Below, in pieces: positions 1-7,777 of a stretch of 24,360 nucleotides of DNA. Source of the stretch: CAZWUK01 sp964636685 (GTDB taxonomy: Bacteria; Bacillota; Clostridia; Christensenellales; CAG-138). Every line of letters begins with the position of its first letter. Within the stretch, counting starts at the first letter, position 1. The notes under the pieces are model-generated. The model saw nothing but the letters and a program-made list of their open reading frames with translations, had not been told where the DNA came from and did not search any database. Where the stretch lies: assembly GCA_964636685.1 (NCBI GenBank), contig CAZWUK010000032.1, positions 1 through 24,360 of the forward strand, written 5' to 3'. The position numbers and the translations under genes are program-made.

Positions 1-404
1 AATTGAGCAGATGGACGAGAGCGGTGAATTTGATTTGCTGCCCAAGAAGGAAGTCATTCAGCTCAAGGCGGAGCAGGAAAAGCTCGAGAAGAATCTCGGC
101 GGCATCAAGGATATGAAGAAGCTCCCCGGCGCGCTGTTTATCGTGGATCCCCGCAAGGAGCATATCGCCGTGGCGGAAGCCCGTGCGCTTCATATTCCGA
201 TCGTTGCGATCATTGATACCAACTGCGNNNNNNNNNNCCGACGAAGTGGATTATCCCATCCCGGGCAATGACGACGCGATCCGCGCAGTCAAGCTCATCA
301 CTGCCAAGATGGCGGACGCCGTACTGGAAGGCAAGCAGGGCGAGCAGATGACCGATGCGACTGTGGAAGCAAGCGACGCGGACGTGGAAGCAACGGAAGA
401 ATAA
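1..404 (+). CDS. rpsB: 30S ribosomal protein S2, 5' end outside window, split by an N run
   Basis: This is the C-terminal part of ribosomal protein S2, which binds 16S rRNA in the small subunit and is needed for S1 binding. It reads in frame from base 2 (I-E-Q-M-D-E-S-G-E-F) through LPGALFIVDPRKEHIAVAEA and VAIIDTNC, then resumes after the 10-N run as DEVDYPIPGNDDAIRAVKL and ends with an acidic tail at TAA 402-404. The two halves are in different frames only because of the placeholder. The family sequence TNCDPDEVDYPIPGND implies a true gap of about 3 bases (10 minus 3 is 7, a +1 shift, which is exactly the shift seen). It is followed by tsf after 19 bases, the usual rpsB-tsf operon. The product call is secure; the apparent frameshift is an assembly artefact by inference. 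Confidence 0.96.
228..237. other. assembly gap (10 N) inside rpsB
   Basis: Ten N bases interrupt rpsB. Comparison with the conserved S2 motif TNCDPDEVDYP suggests that only about three real bases are missing here, so the run is a fixed-length placeholder and not a measured gap. Confidence 0.95.
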
Positions 405-423
405 AGAACGGAGGAAAATACAG

Positions 424-1326
424 ATGGCAGAATTTACAGCAAAGGACGTCATGTCGCTGCGCGAATTGACCGGAGCGGGCATGATGGATTGCAAAAAGGC
501 ATTGACCGAATGCGGCGGCGACGTCGAAAAGGCAAAGGATTTTCTCCGTGAGAAGGGGCTTGCCGCAGCAGCAAAGAAGGCTGGACGCATCGCGGCGGAA
601 GGTCTTGTTGGCGCGTATATTGACGATAACTGCGGCGTTCTGGCCGAAGTCAACTGCGAGACGGACTTTGTTGCAAAGACCGATGCGTTCAAGGATCTGG
701 TTACTTCTGTGGCAAAGCAGGTTGCAAAGTGCAATCCCGCCAATGTTGATGCGCTGATGGAGCAGGAATACGTGAACGAGCCGGGCAAGAAATTTTCCGT
801 GCTCATCAACGAAGCGACCGCAAAGATCGGTGAGAAGATCAGCGTTCGCCGTTTCGAGCGCTATGAAGGCGCAGTGGAAAGCTATATCCACCTTGGCGGC
901 AAGATCGGCGTATTGATCGAAACTAACGCCGCGCCCGCGACAGACGCCGGAAAAGACGCCGTGCATGGTGCGGCGCTGCAGATCGCAGCTTCCAAGCCGA
1001 CCTATGTCGTGCGCGACGAGGTGCCCGGCGACGAGCTGGAGCATGAGAAGGAGATCCTTCGTGCGCAGGCCAAGAACGAGCCCAAACCGAAGCCCGATGC
1101 AATCATCGAAAAGATGGTGCAGGGTCGTATCGATAAGTATTACAAGGAAGTCTGCCTCATGGAGCAGCCCTATGTCAAGGATCCGGATAAGAGCGTGGCG
1201 CAGGTGTTTGCCGCTACCGGCGAGGATCTGACGGTTGTTCGCTTTGTTCGTTATGAGATGGGCGAAGGCCTGCAAAAGCGGGAAGATAACTTTGCGGAAG
1301 AAGTTATGGGTCAGCTGAAGAAATAA
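424..1326 (+). CDS. tsf: translation elongation factor Ts
   Basis: EF-Ts is the cytoplasmic guanine nucleotide exchange factor that releases GDP from EF-Tu. The 300-residue product begins MAEFTAKDVMSLRELTGAG and carries the N-terminal UBA-like module with MMDCKKAL, the KGLAAAAKKAGR segment, and the highly conserved ETDFVAK motif that contacts EF-Tu. A second core subdomain follows, with HLGGKIGVLIE and a QPYVKDPDKSV segment. The ATG at 424 is chosen because GGAGG lies about 8 bases upstream and because the protein then starts like the family; an in-frame upstream ATG at 355 falls inside rpsB. It is translated right behind rpsB and followed by a strong hairpin before pyrH. Length and motifs are normal. 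Confidence 0.98.
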   Translation: MAEFTAKDVMSLRELTGAGMMDCKKALTECGGDVEKAKDFLREKGLAAAAKKAGRIAAEGLVGAYIDDNCGVLAEVNCETDFVAKTDAFKDLVTSVAKQVAKCNPANVDALMEQEYVNEPGKKFSVLINEATAKIGEKISVRRFERYEGAVESYIHLGGKIGVLIETNAAPATDAGKDAVHGAALQIAASKPTYVVRDEVPGDELEHEKEILRAQAKNEPKPKPDAIIEKMVQGRIDKYYKEVCLMEQPYVKDPDKSVAQVFAATGEDLTVVRFVRYEMGEGLQKREDNFAEEVMGQLKK

Positions 1327-1333
1327 GCACACG

Positions 1334-1367
1334 AAAGAGGGAACACGGTTTCGTGTTCCCTCTTTTC
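1334..1367 (+). terminator. intrinsic-terminator-like hairpin between tsf and pyrH
   Basis: A perfect 14-bp stem (1334-1347 with 1352-1365) closes a GTTT loop. The 3' arm ends CTCTTT and the next bases are TC, so the U tract is short. The pyrH ribosome binding site starts at 1373, leaving no room for a promoter after the hairpin. It therefore probably reduces, but does not abolish, transcription into pyrH. Confidence 0.7.
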
Positions 1368-1386
1368 ATGCTGGGAGGTAAAGAAT

Positions 1387-2076
1387 ATGTATCGACGTGT
1401 ATTATTAAAGATCAGCGGAGAAGCGCTTTCCTCCGCCGCAACGCCGCTGTGCGGCGAGACGATTGCACACACGGCGGCGGTTTTGGCGCAGCTGCAGGAG
1501 ATGGGCGTGGAGATTGGCGTGGTCGTGGGCGGCGGCAACATCATTCGGGGAAGAAGCTCCGCGGGAATGGACAGGAACCGCGCCGACCACATGGGAATGC
1601 TTTCTACCGCCATCAATGCGCTGGCGCTGCAGGACGCGCTCGAGCATATCGGGAAACGCTGCACCGTGCTGTCCGCGATCCAGATGGATCGGTTTTGCGA
1701 TTTCTTTACGTCGCGGGAGGCCAACCAAAAGCTTGCCTCCGGCGAGATTGTGATCTTTGCGTGCGGCAGCGGCTCCCCGTTTTTTTCCACGGATACGGCG
1801 GCGGCGCTGCGTGCGGCGGAAATCGGGGCGGACGTGCTGCTGCTTGCCAAGAATATTGACGCAGTCTACTCTGCCGATCCCAAAAAGGAACCGGATGCCG
1901 TGCGTTACAGCCACTTGACCTATGATAAGGTCATTGCGGACAATCTGCAGGCAACGGATATCACGGCGATTACGCTTTGCCGGGAACAGAACATTCCCAT
2001 TCATGTATTTGCACTCGACAGGCTTCTTGAGATCTTTCAGGGCGCTGAAACCGGAACAGTTATTACGAAATCATAA
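1387..2076 (+). CDS. pyrH: uridylate kinase (UMP kinase)
   Basis: UMP kinase phosphorylates UMP to UDP with ATP in pyrimidine nucleotide synthesis and belongs to the amino-acid-kinase fold, not the eukaryotic UMP/CMP kinase fold. The 229-residue product opens RVLLKISGEALS (phosphate-binding loop) and continues with VGGGNIIRG, the DRNRADHMGMLSTAINALAL region around the UMP site, DTAAALRAAEIGADVLL, and KNIDAVYSADPK, all diagnostic. It is slightly shorter than the usual 235-245 residues, with no internal loss evident. The ATG at 1387 has GGGAGGT at 1373-1379. It lies behind the rpsB-tsf pair and a hairpin, so it is probably expressed by read-through. The next gene, frr, may have its own promoter. 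Confidence 0.97.
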   Translation: MYRRVLLKISGEALSSAATPLCGETIAHTAAVLAQLQEMGVEIGVVVGGGNIIRGRSSAGMDRNRADHMGMLSTAINALALQDALEHIGKRCTVLSAIQMDRFCDFFTSREANQKLASGEIVIFACGSGSPFFSTDTAAALRAAEIGADVLLLAKNIDAVYSADPKKEPDAVRYSHLTYDKVIADNLQATDITAITLCREQNIPIHVFALDRLLEIFQGAETGTVITKS

Positions 2077-2082
2077 AACGGC

Positions 2083-2112
2083 TTGAATAGAGCCATTCAT
2101 TTATTGTAGAAT
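2083..2112 (+). promoter_or_regulatory. candidate sigma-A promoter for frr
   Basis: TTGAAT (2083-2088) and TAGAAT (2107-2112) are separated by 18 bp in the 60-bp gap between pyrH and frr. Each box differs from consensus by one base. No experimental support; frr could equally be read from upstream. Confidence 0.45.
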
Positions 2113-2136
2113 AAGGGAAACAAGGAGGAGAAACAT

Positions 2137-2694
2137 ATGTCGTCTGATTTGATCGCTGAAACAAAGGTTCGAATGTCCAAAACCATTTCCGTGTTGAATA
2201 CGGAGTTTGCAAGTCTGCGCGCAGGTCGTGCAAATCCTCAGGTACTCGATCGCGTGATGGTCGATTATTACGGTACGCCTACGCCGATCAATCAACTTGG
2301 CAATTTCTCTACCCCGGAGCCGCGCCTTCTCGTAATCACTGTCTGGGACAACAAGGCGATTTCCGCAATCGAGAAGGCGATCCAGAAATCCGATGTAGGC
2401 ATCAACCCCACCAACGATGGCAAAGTCGTTCGTCTCCTTTTTCCGGAATTGACCGAGGAACGCCGCAAGGACTTGGTCAAGGTCGTTCGGAAAAAAGGGG
2501 AGGAGGCAAAGGTTGCCATTCGTTCCATCCGTCGGGATACCAACGAGCAGATCAAAAAGCAGCGCAAGGACAACCTGATTACGGAAGACGATCAGAAGGA
2601 TCTGGAAGAAAAAGCGCAGAAGCTGACGGATGAAATCATCAAAGAGATCGAGACGACCATGGCGGAGAAGGAAAAGGAGATTCTGGCGGTTTGA
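2137..2694 (+). CDS. frr: ribosome recycling factor
   Basis: RRF splits the post-termination ribosome together with EF-G. The 185-residue protein has the standard length and the expected motifs: an N-terminal helix with FASLRAGRANPQVLDRVMVDYYG (the RAGRA signature of domain I), then PTPINQLGNFSTPEPR and the C-terminal LTEERRKDLVKVVRKKGEEAK helix with VAIRSIRRDTNEQIK. The ATG at 2137 follows an excellent AAGGAGGAG site at 2122-2130. Its TGA stop (2692-2694) overlaps the TTG start of the next small gene. This position between pyrH and uppS is the standard Bacillota layout. Confidence 0.98.
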   Translation: MSSDLIAETKVRMSKTISVLNTEFASLRAGRANPQVLDRVMVDYYGTPTPINQLGNFSTPEPRLLVITVWDNKAISAIEKAIQKSDVGINPTNDGKVVRLLFPELTEERRKDLVKVVRKKGEEAKVAIRSIRRDTNEQIKKQRKDNLITEDDQKDLEEKAQKLTDEIIKEIETTMAEKEKEILAV

Positions 2695-2888
2695 TCTCGG
2701 TGCTGGGGCTGCCGCTTGCCTTGGCGAAACAGCGGCTGGAATGTGAAAATGTATCTGTTGCCGTTACGGAGGTTCGCTCCCGCAAAGGCATGGCGGGCGA
2801 CGGGTATCGCGTTTTGCGGCAGCAAAAGACTGCGGAGAATGCCGTCCTGCTTACGGTAGCGGACTTTCAAACAAAGGTGCAGCAATAA
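2691..2888 (+). CDS. small PASTA-like protein of unknown function, coupled to frr
   Basis: A 65-residue reading frame begins at TTG 2691, overlapping the frr stop, with AAGGAG at 2674-2679 as a likely ribosome binding site. The sequence has a PASTA-like pattern: a conserved G-L-P at the start, an alanine-rich helix (ALAKQRLE), a beta strand (VSVAVTEV), then SRKG, GDGYRVLRQQ and a final hydrophobic strand LLTVADF. PASTA domains usually occur in repeats on serine/threonine kinases or penicillin-binding proteins, but here a single unit stands alone without a signal peptide or membrane segment. The fold assignment is my inference from the pattern; no function is known to me. A GTG at 2700 is an alternative start. 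Confidence 0.7.
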   Translation: MISVLGLPLALAKQRLECENVSVAVTEVRSRKGMAGDGYRVLRQQKTAENAVLLTVADFQTKVQQ

Positions 2889-2893
2889 TAAAC

Positions 2894-2921
2894 AGATGCA
2901 AAGCAGCATTGCTTTGCATCT
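2894..2921 (+). other. 11-bp hairpin ahead of uppS
   Basis: Bases 2894-2904 (AGATGCAAAGC) pair perfectly with 2911-2921 around a 6-base loop. There is no U tract, and the uppS ribosome binding site GGAGGAG follows directly. It is more likely an RNA-processing, stability or attenuation element than a full terminator. Confidence 0.55.
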
Positions 2922-2939
2922 ACATATATTCGGAGGAGT

Positions 2940-3692
2940 ATGGCAAAGTACACGGAGGAGAAACTCAAATCGGTCGGCCTGTCCGCTGGCAGCATCCCAA
3001 AGCATGTGGCGATCATTATGGACGGCAACGGTCGATGGGCAACGTCTCGCGGATTGCCGCGGGCACTTGGACATCGCGCCGGAGTAAATCGCCTGCGCGG
3101 GATTATACGCCTGTCGAGCGACATCGGCATTGAGGCGCTGACACTTTACGCATTTTCTACGGAGAACTGGAAACGCCCAAACGACGAGGTGAGCACGCTT
3201 TGTGGACTGCTGATCGAGTATTTTAACAAAGAGATCGACGAGCTCGATGAAAACAACGTGCGCATCCAGGCGCTGGGAGATATTACAAAGTTCCCGCCGG
3301 CTGTTTATGGGGCGATCGATGCGGCGGTGCGGCGCACGGAGAAGAATAACGGACTCAAGCTGTGCATCGCACTGAACTACGGCGGCTATGCCGAGATTGC
3401 CCGCGCAGCACAGATCCTTGCGGTGCAGTATCGTGACACACCGGAAAAGATTACGCCGGAGGAGATCAAGCGCCATCTGTATACTGCCGATCTGCCGGAT
3501 CTTGACCTGATGATTCGGACTGGCGGCGAGAAGCGTATTTCGAATTTTCTGTTGTTTCAGGTGGCATACGCGGAGCTGTTATTTACCGATACTTATTGGC
3601 CGGATTATTCCGACGAGGTATATTTGGATTCCCTGCGCGAATATGCGGGCAGGATGCGGCGTTACGGCGGATTGGAGAATAAAAAGGGATGA
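2940..3692 (+). CDS. uppS: isoprenyl transferase (undecaprenyl diphosphate synthase)
   Basis: This cis-prenyltransferase condenses farnesyl diphosphate with isopentenyl diphosphate units to make undecaprenyl diphosphate, the lipid carrier for peptidoglycan and wall polymers. The 250-residue product shows the family motif HVAIIMDGNGRWA, with catalytic Asp28 in MDGNGRW, then GHRAGVNRLR, LTLYAFSTENWKRP, the IALNYGGYAEI segment and the C-terminal signature DLMIRTGGEKRISNFLLFQ. It is cytoplasmic and works at the membrane face. The ATG at 2940 follows GGAGGAG at 2931-2937. Its stop overlaps the cdsA start by four bases (ATGA), so the two are probably translationally coupled. Its substrate pathway is represented by dxr and ispG downstream. 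Confidence 0.97.
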   Translation: MAKYTEEKLKSVGLSAGSIPKHVAIIMDGNGRWATSRGLPRALGHRAGVNRLRGIIRLSSDIGIEALTLYAFSTENWKRPNDEVSTLCGLLIEYFNKEIDELDENNVRIQALGDITKFPPAVYGAIDAAVRRTEKNNGLKLCIALNYGGYAEIARAAQILAVQYRDTPEKITPEEIKRHLYTADLPDLDLMIRTGGEKRISNFLLFQVAYAELLFTDTYWPDYSDEVYLDSLREYAGRMRRYGGLENKKG

Positions 3693-4501
3693 AAACGAGA
3701 ATTCTGATAGGCATCGCACTGCTTTTGATGCTGGTTACGGTACTGTATTTCGGCGGCATGGTATTTCTGGCGGTGATTACGCTCTTTTCGCTGGCAGCTG
3801 TTTATGAGATCGGTAACGCGTTTCGGAACAAAGCATATCATCCAATGCTGGTGCCTGCGTATCTGTTTGCCGGCAGCTACGCCTTTGTTTATCACTATGT
3901 CGGACTTCCGGAAGTAATCATGCTGTTCTTGATTTCCATTACGGCAACCATCATGATCTGCATGTTCAACAGAAAATTTCAAGTTCCCGACGCGATTATT
4001 TCGTTGTTTATCCACATTTACCCATTATTGTTTCTGGTGTGCATGATGCTTGTATACAGTTCGTTTGCCCGCCCAATCGGTCTTACGGCCGCGTGCCTAG
4101 CTTATGCGGGGCCATCCTGTGCGGACGCGTTCGCGTACTTTGGGGGCACGTTTTTCGGAAAGCATAAGCTCTGCCCGGATATCAGCCCGAAAAAGACCGT
4201 AGAAGGCTCGGCGTTTGCGGTACTGGGCGGCGTCGTGTTCGGCGCGCTGATGATTCCGCTGCAAAGGCTGTGGGGCAGCGATATCCATATGGGACTGCTG
4301 CTTTTGTTGGGGCTTGCCTGCGGTATTTTTTCACAGGTGGGCGATTTATTTGCCTCTTACATCAAGCGCTGGGTGGGCGTAAAGGATTTTTCCAGCATTT
4401 TTCCGGGGCACGGCGGCATTATGGATCGTTTCGACAGCATATTAATCTGCTCGCCGATCGTGCTGGGCTGCATTGCTATTGCGCGTTTGATGCGAATATA
4501 A
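3689..4501 (+). CDS. cdsA: phosphatidate cytidylyltransferase (CDP-diglyceride synthase)
   Basis: CdsA makes CDP-diacylglycerol from phosphatidic acid and CTP, the branch point of phospholipid synthesis. The 270-residue protein is strongly hydrophobic with several membrane segments, beginning with two closely spaced ones near residues 5-35. The C-terminal part carries the full family signature SYIKRWVGVKDFSSIFPGHG followed by GIMDRFDS, containing the Lys-Asp and the HGG...DRxD metal-binding residues. An internal DAFAYFGGTFFGKHKLCP segment is also typical. It starts inside the uppS stop codon region (ATGA overlap) and is followed by dxr after 18 bases. Length is normal for the family. Confidence 0.96.
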   Translation: MKTRILIGIALLLMLVTVLYFGGMVFLAVITLFSLAAVYEIGNAFRNKAYHPMLVPAYLFAGSYAFVYHYVGLPEVIMLFLISITATIMICMFNRKFQVPDAIISLFIHIYPLLFLVCMMLVYSSFARPIGLTAACLAYAGPSCADAFAYFGGTFFGKHKLCPDISPKKTVEGSAFAVLGGVVFGALMIPLQRLWGSDIHMGLLLLLGLACGIFSQVGDLFASYIKRWVGVKDFSSIFPGHGGIMDRFDSILICSPIVLGCIAIARLMRI

Positions 4502-4519
4502 TAGATTGCAGGAGTATAT

Positions 4520-5668
4520 ATGAAGAAAGTAACGGTGCTGGGCAGCACAGGCTCCATCGGCAGACAGGCGCTGGATGTGATTCGGTCGCATCCCGGGGAG
4601 TTTTGCGTATTTGCGCTCTCAGCCGGGAATAATACGGATCTGCTGCAAGCGCAGATCGAGGAATTTTGTCCGCTTGCTGTTGCATCTGCCCGCAAGGATG
4701 CAGGTCTTGACCAATTTAAACAGGTCGAATTCTTTTTCGGGCAGGACGCTGCCAAAGAAGTTGCGGGATTGCCGGAAGCCGATATTGTTGTCAACGGCAT
4801 CAGCGGCATCGCGGCATTAGAGCCGTTATTGGCGTCACTGCGGCAGGGAAAGCGCGTTGCGCTTGCCAACAAGGAAAGCATCGTCTGCGGACATACGCTT
4901 GTAGAGGAAGCGATCGCTTGCCATCACGGAGAAATTCTTCCGGTGGACAGTGAGCAGTCGGCTATTTATCAATGCCTGCAAAACGGGAGGAAAACCGAAC
5001 TGGATCGACTGATCCTGACGGCGTCGGGCGGGCCATTTTGGAAGCTTTCCAAAGAGGAGCTGTCCGATATTACGCTGGAACAGGCGCTGCAGCATCCGAC
5101 CTGGAGCATGGGCAAAAAAATTACGATCGATTCGGCAACCCTGTTTAACAAGGGACTGGAGGTACTGGAGGCGGCGTATCTGTTCGATGTACCGGGAGAA
5201 CAGATCGAGGTGGTAATCCATCCGCAGTCGATCGTCCATTCCATGGTCGCTTATCGGGATGGTACCGTCATGGCAAATCTCAGCAATCCGGATATGCGTT
5301 TGCCGATCCAGTATGCAATGACCTATCCGGATCGAATCGAGAGCAGCTGCAAGCGCCTGTCGCTCGCGGAGATCGGAACATTATCGTTCCATGCGGCAGA
5401 CCGCGGGCGCTTTACGGCTTTGCGACTGGCCTACGATGCGCTTGCTGCCGGAAAGAGCATGCCGGTCGTGTATAATGGCGCAAACGAGGCCGCGGTAGAA
5501 CACTTTTTCCGGGGTGCGCTGCGGTTTTCGGAAATCGAGAACGCTGTGGGCGCGGCGCTTGCGGCGCACAGCATTCATGAGATTACCGACATCGAGGATA
5601 TTTGGGCGGCAGACGCCGCGTCGCGCAACGCCGTGGCTGCGTTTTGCCGCGAGAAAGGAACGGTATGA
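4520..5668 (+). CDS. dxr: 1-deoxy-D-xylulose 5-phosphate reductoisomerase
   Basis: DXR converts 1-deoxyxylulose 5-phosphate to 2-C-methylerythritol 4-phosphate using NADPH, the committed step of the MEP isoprenoid pathway. The 382-residue product has the NADPH-binding GSTGSIG at residues 8-14, ANKESIVCGH, and the metal ligands in PVDSEQSAI (Asp143, Glu145) and NKGLEVLEA (Glu214). Other signatures are LTASGGPFW, HPTWSMGKKITIDSAT, IHPQSIVHSMV and the NGANEAAVE motif. The ATG at 4520 follows GCAGGAG. Its TGA overlaps the start of rseP by four bases. The dxr-rseP-ispG arrangement is conserved in Bacillota and supplies precursors for UppS upstream. Confidence 0.97.
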   Translation: MKKVTVLGSTGSIGRQALDVIRSHPGEFCVFALSAGNNTDLLQAQIEEFCPLAVASARKDAGLDQFKQVEFFFGQDAAKEVAGLPEADIVVNGISGIAALEPLLASLRQGKRVALANKESIVCGHTLVEEAIACHHGEILPVDSEQSAIYQCLQNGRKTELDRLILTASGGPFWKLSKEELSDITLEQALQHPTWSMGKKITIDSATLFNKGLEVLEAAYLFDVPGEQIEVVIHPQSIVHSMVAYRDGTVMANLSNPDMRLPIQYAMTYPDRIESSCKRLSLAEIGTLSFHAADRGRFTALRLAYDALAAGKSMPVVYNGANEAAVEHFFRGALRFSEIENAVGAALAAHSIHEITDIEDIWAADAASRNAVAAFCREKGTV

Positions 5669-6693
5669 ATACGATCCTCACAATCTTGGCAGCGCTTTTG
5701 CTGCTTTCTATACTGGTTATGGTGCATGAATTTGGGCATTATGGCGTTGGACGCCTGCTGGGGTTCACCATTTTGGAATACGCCGTCGGCATGGGCCCGA
5801 CACTGCTCAAAAAAGAGAAAAACGGCATTATTTATTCGCTGCGCGCGTTTCCAATCGGCGGCATGTGCAGATTTTATGGCGAGGATCAGGAGGTCAAGGA
5901 CGAACGCTGCTTTAACGCGCAGCCTGCGTGGAAGCGTATCCTGGTTGTGCTGGCGGGGCCGGTGATGAACTTGATATTTGCCGTGCTGCTTGCAATAGTT
6001 TCCCTGGCGATCTGGGGCGACTTTGTTCCGTCCGTTGCTGAGCTTTCGGGAGAGAGCTATCCGGCGGCGGTCGGCGGAATTCAGCCCGGCGACGTGATTG
6101 TCGCAATCGACGGAAAGACGGTGCCGTCTTATTCCGATACGGTTGACATGATCCTTGCGGTCAAGGCGGATCATTGCACCGTTACGGTGAGCCGCGATGG
6201 AAAGCTTGTGGACTGCTATTTGCAGGATATTTACAATGCCGAGAGCGGCAAGAATTTCATCGGTATCAGTATTGCCGCGACACGGCAGCATTTCGGCTTT
6301 TTTGATACCATCGGCAGATCGTTTACCTATGTTTGGGGCTTGGTACGTCAGACCTTCGGGTTCTTTGGAAATCTGTTCCGCGGACAGGTATCTTCAACCG
6401 ATGTTGCGGGCCCGGTCGGAACGATCGCCATCATCAGTCAGGCCGTACGATATGGCATGGAAACGATCCTGCAAATTGGCATCATCATCAACATCAGCCT
6501 TGCGATCTTCAACATCCTGCCCATTCCCGCGCTGGACGGCGGGAGGACGGTATTTCTGCTCATAGAGCTGGTGCGCGGCAAGCCCATCGATCCGGAAAAA
6601 GAGGCCATGGTGCATTTTGTGGGACTGATGGCGCTGTTTGTGTTGATTCTGTTTTTAACCTACAATGATATTGCAAATTTGATTCAGGGATAG
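5665..6693 (+). CDS. rseP: RIP metalloprotease RseP (site-2 protease)
   Basis: RseP is an integral membrane zinc protease (family M50) that cleaves transmembrane anchors in regulated intramembrane proteolysis and clears signal peptides. The 342-residue protein begins with a hydrophobic helix containing the catalytic HEFGH motif (His21, Glu22, His25). A second membrane segment (LVVLAGPVMNLIFAVLLA) follows, then a single PDZ domain around residues 125-195 with GGIQPGDVIVAIDG, and the third zinc ligand in PALDGGR (Asp291) near two C-terminal helices. The ATG at 5665 overlaps the dxr stop; the upstream in-frame ATG at 5602 lies inside dxr and is unlikely. One PDZ domain is usual for Gram-positive members, against two in E. 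coli. Confidence 0.96.
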   Translation: MNTILTILAALLLLSILVMVHEFGHYGVGRLLGFTILEYAVGMGPTLLKKEKNGIIYSLRAFPIGGMCRFYGEDQEVKDERCFNAQPAWKRILVVLAGPVMNLIFAVLLAIVSLAIWGDFVPSVAELSGESYPAAVGGIQPGDVIVAIDGKTVPSYSDTVDMILAVKADHCTVTVSRDGKLVDCYLQDIYNAESGKNFIGISIAATRQHFGFFDTIGRSFTYVWGLVRQTFGFFGNLFRGQVSSTDVAGPVGTIAIISQAVRYGMETILQIGIIINISLAIFNILPIPALDGGRTVFLLIELVRGKPIDPEKEAMVHFVGLMALFVLILFLTYNDIANLIQG

Positions 6694-6697
6694 CCAT

Positions 6698-7747
6698 ATG
6701 ACCAGAACAGTTGTTGTAAAGCGCGTGCCGATCGGCGGACAAGCGCCGATATCGATTCAATCGATGACAAACACCGACACGCGGGATGCGGTGGCGACGA
6801 TCGAGCAGATCCGCTGCTTGGAACAGGCAGGGTGCGATATCGTTCGTTCGTCCGTCTATGATGCGGAATGCGCCAAAGCCATTCGAACGATTCACGACGC
6901 GATCCGTATACCGCTCGTGGCGGATATTCATTTCGACTATCGTCTTGCGATTGCCGCAATGGAAAACGGCGCGGACAAGATTCGTTTTAACCCCGGGAAT
7001 ATCGGCTCCGCGGAAAAGGTGCGCGCGGTTGTCGCCTGTGCAAAGGCGCACGGCGTTCCGATTCGCATTGGCGTCAACGCCGGGTCGCTGGAAGCGGAGC
7101 TCAAGCAAAAGTACGGGCCGTCATCACCGAGGGCAATGCTGGAGAGCGCCATGCGGCATGTGCGTATTTTGGAGCAGGAGGGCTTCTACGACATCGTCCT
7201 GTCCATGAAATCCTCCTCAATTCGGGAGACGGTGGACGTCTATCGCTTTGCGGCAAAAGAATGCGACTATCCGCTGCACATCGGCGTTACGGAAACGGGC
7301 GATGTGGAAAACGGGATCATCAAATCGGCGATCGGGATTGGCGCGCTGCTGCTTGACGGGATCGGAAACACCGTTCGCGTATCCTTGACATGCGACCCGG
7401 TACGCGAGGTGACTACGGCAAAATCCATCCTGCGCGCGTTACATCTTCGAAACGACGACATTGAGATTGTGAGCTGCCCCACCTGCGGCAGAACCAGAGT
7501 GGCTCTGTTTGATGCGGTCGAGGAGGTAAAGCGACGTTTGCCGCATGACAGAGGCTATCTCAAGGTAGCGGTGATGGGCTGCGCGGTCAACGGCCCCGGC
7601 GAGGCGGCGGACGCCGACATCGGGATTGCCTTTGGCGATGGAAATGGTGTAATATTCAAAAAAGGACAAAAATTCAAGTTTGGCAAGATGCCCGGTATAT
7701 TGGACGCGCTGATCGAGGAAGCAACCAATATGCTCGAGCTGGGCTGA
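6698..7747 (+). CDS. ispG: 4-hydroxy-3-methylbut-2-en-1-yl diphosphate synthase (flavodoxin)
   Basis: IspG (GcpE) reduces MEcPP to HMBPP, the penultimate MEP-pathway step, using a [4Fe-4S] cluster. The 349-residue protein has a TIM-barrel N-terminal domain with PISIQSMTNTDTRD, VADIHFDYRLA, KIRFNPGNIG and RIGVNAGSLE. The C-terminal cluster domain has SCPTCGRT (Cys260, Cys263) and MGCAVNGPGEA (Cys295, Glu302), the four expected cluster ligands. It starts four bases after the rseP stop with AGGGA inside the end of rseP as the likely ribosome binding site. Length matches the bacterial short form without the extra plant-type domain. Its presence beside dxr shows that the organism uses the MEP pathway. 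Confidence 0.97.
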   Translation: MTRTVVVKRVPIGGQAPISIQSMTNTDTRDAVATIEQIRCLEQAGCDIVRSSVYDAECAKAIRTIHDAIRIPLVADIHFDYRLAIAAMENGADKIRFNPGNIGSAEKVRAVVACAKAHGVPIRIGVNAGSLEAELKQKYGPSSPRAMLESAMRHVRILEQEGFYDIVLSMKSSSIRETVDVYRFAAKECDYPLHIGVTETGDVENGIIKSAIGIGALLLDGIGNTVRVSLTCDPVREVTTAKSILRALHLRNDDIEIVSCPTCGRTRVALFDAVEEVKRRLPHDRGYLKVAVMGCAVNGPGEAADADIGIAFGDGNGVIFKKGQKFKFGKMPGILDALIEEATNMLELG

Positions 7748-7752
7748 TATAG

Positions 7753-7768
7753 TTTTTTTTGGGGGGGG
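7753..7768 (+). repeat. T8G8 homopolymer tract before polC
   Basis: Eight T (7753-7760) run straight into eight G (7761-7768), ten bases before the polC TTG start. The G run overlaps the place where the ribosome binding site should be. Such tracts are prone to slippage in cells and to length errors in sequencing. Confidence 0.85.
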
Positions 7769-7777
7769 TAGAACGGG

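Noticed and set aside
183..404. Separate small gene in the second half of rpsB
   Set aside because: It is the rest of rpsB displaced by the 10-N placeholder.
298..1332. Minus-strand open frame opposite tsf
   Set aside because: Antisense shadow of EF-Ts with no domain or start signal.
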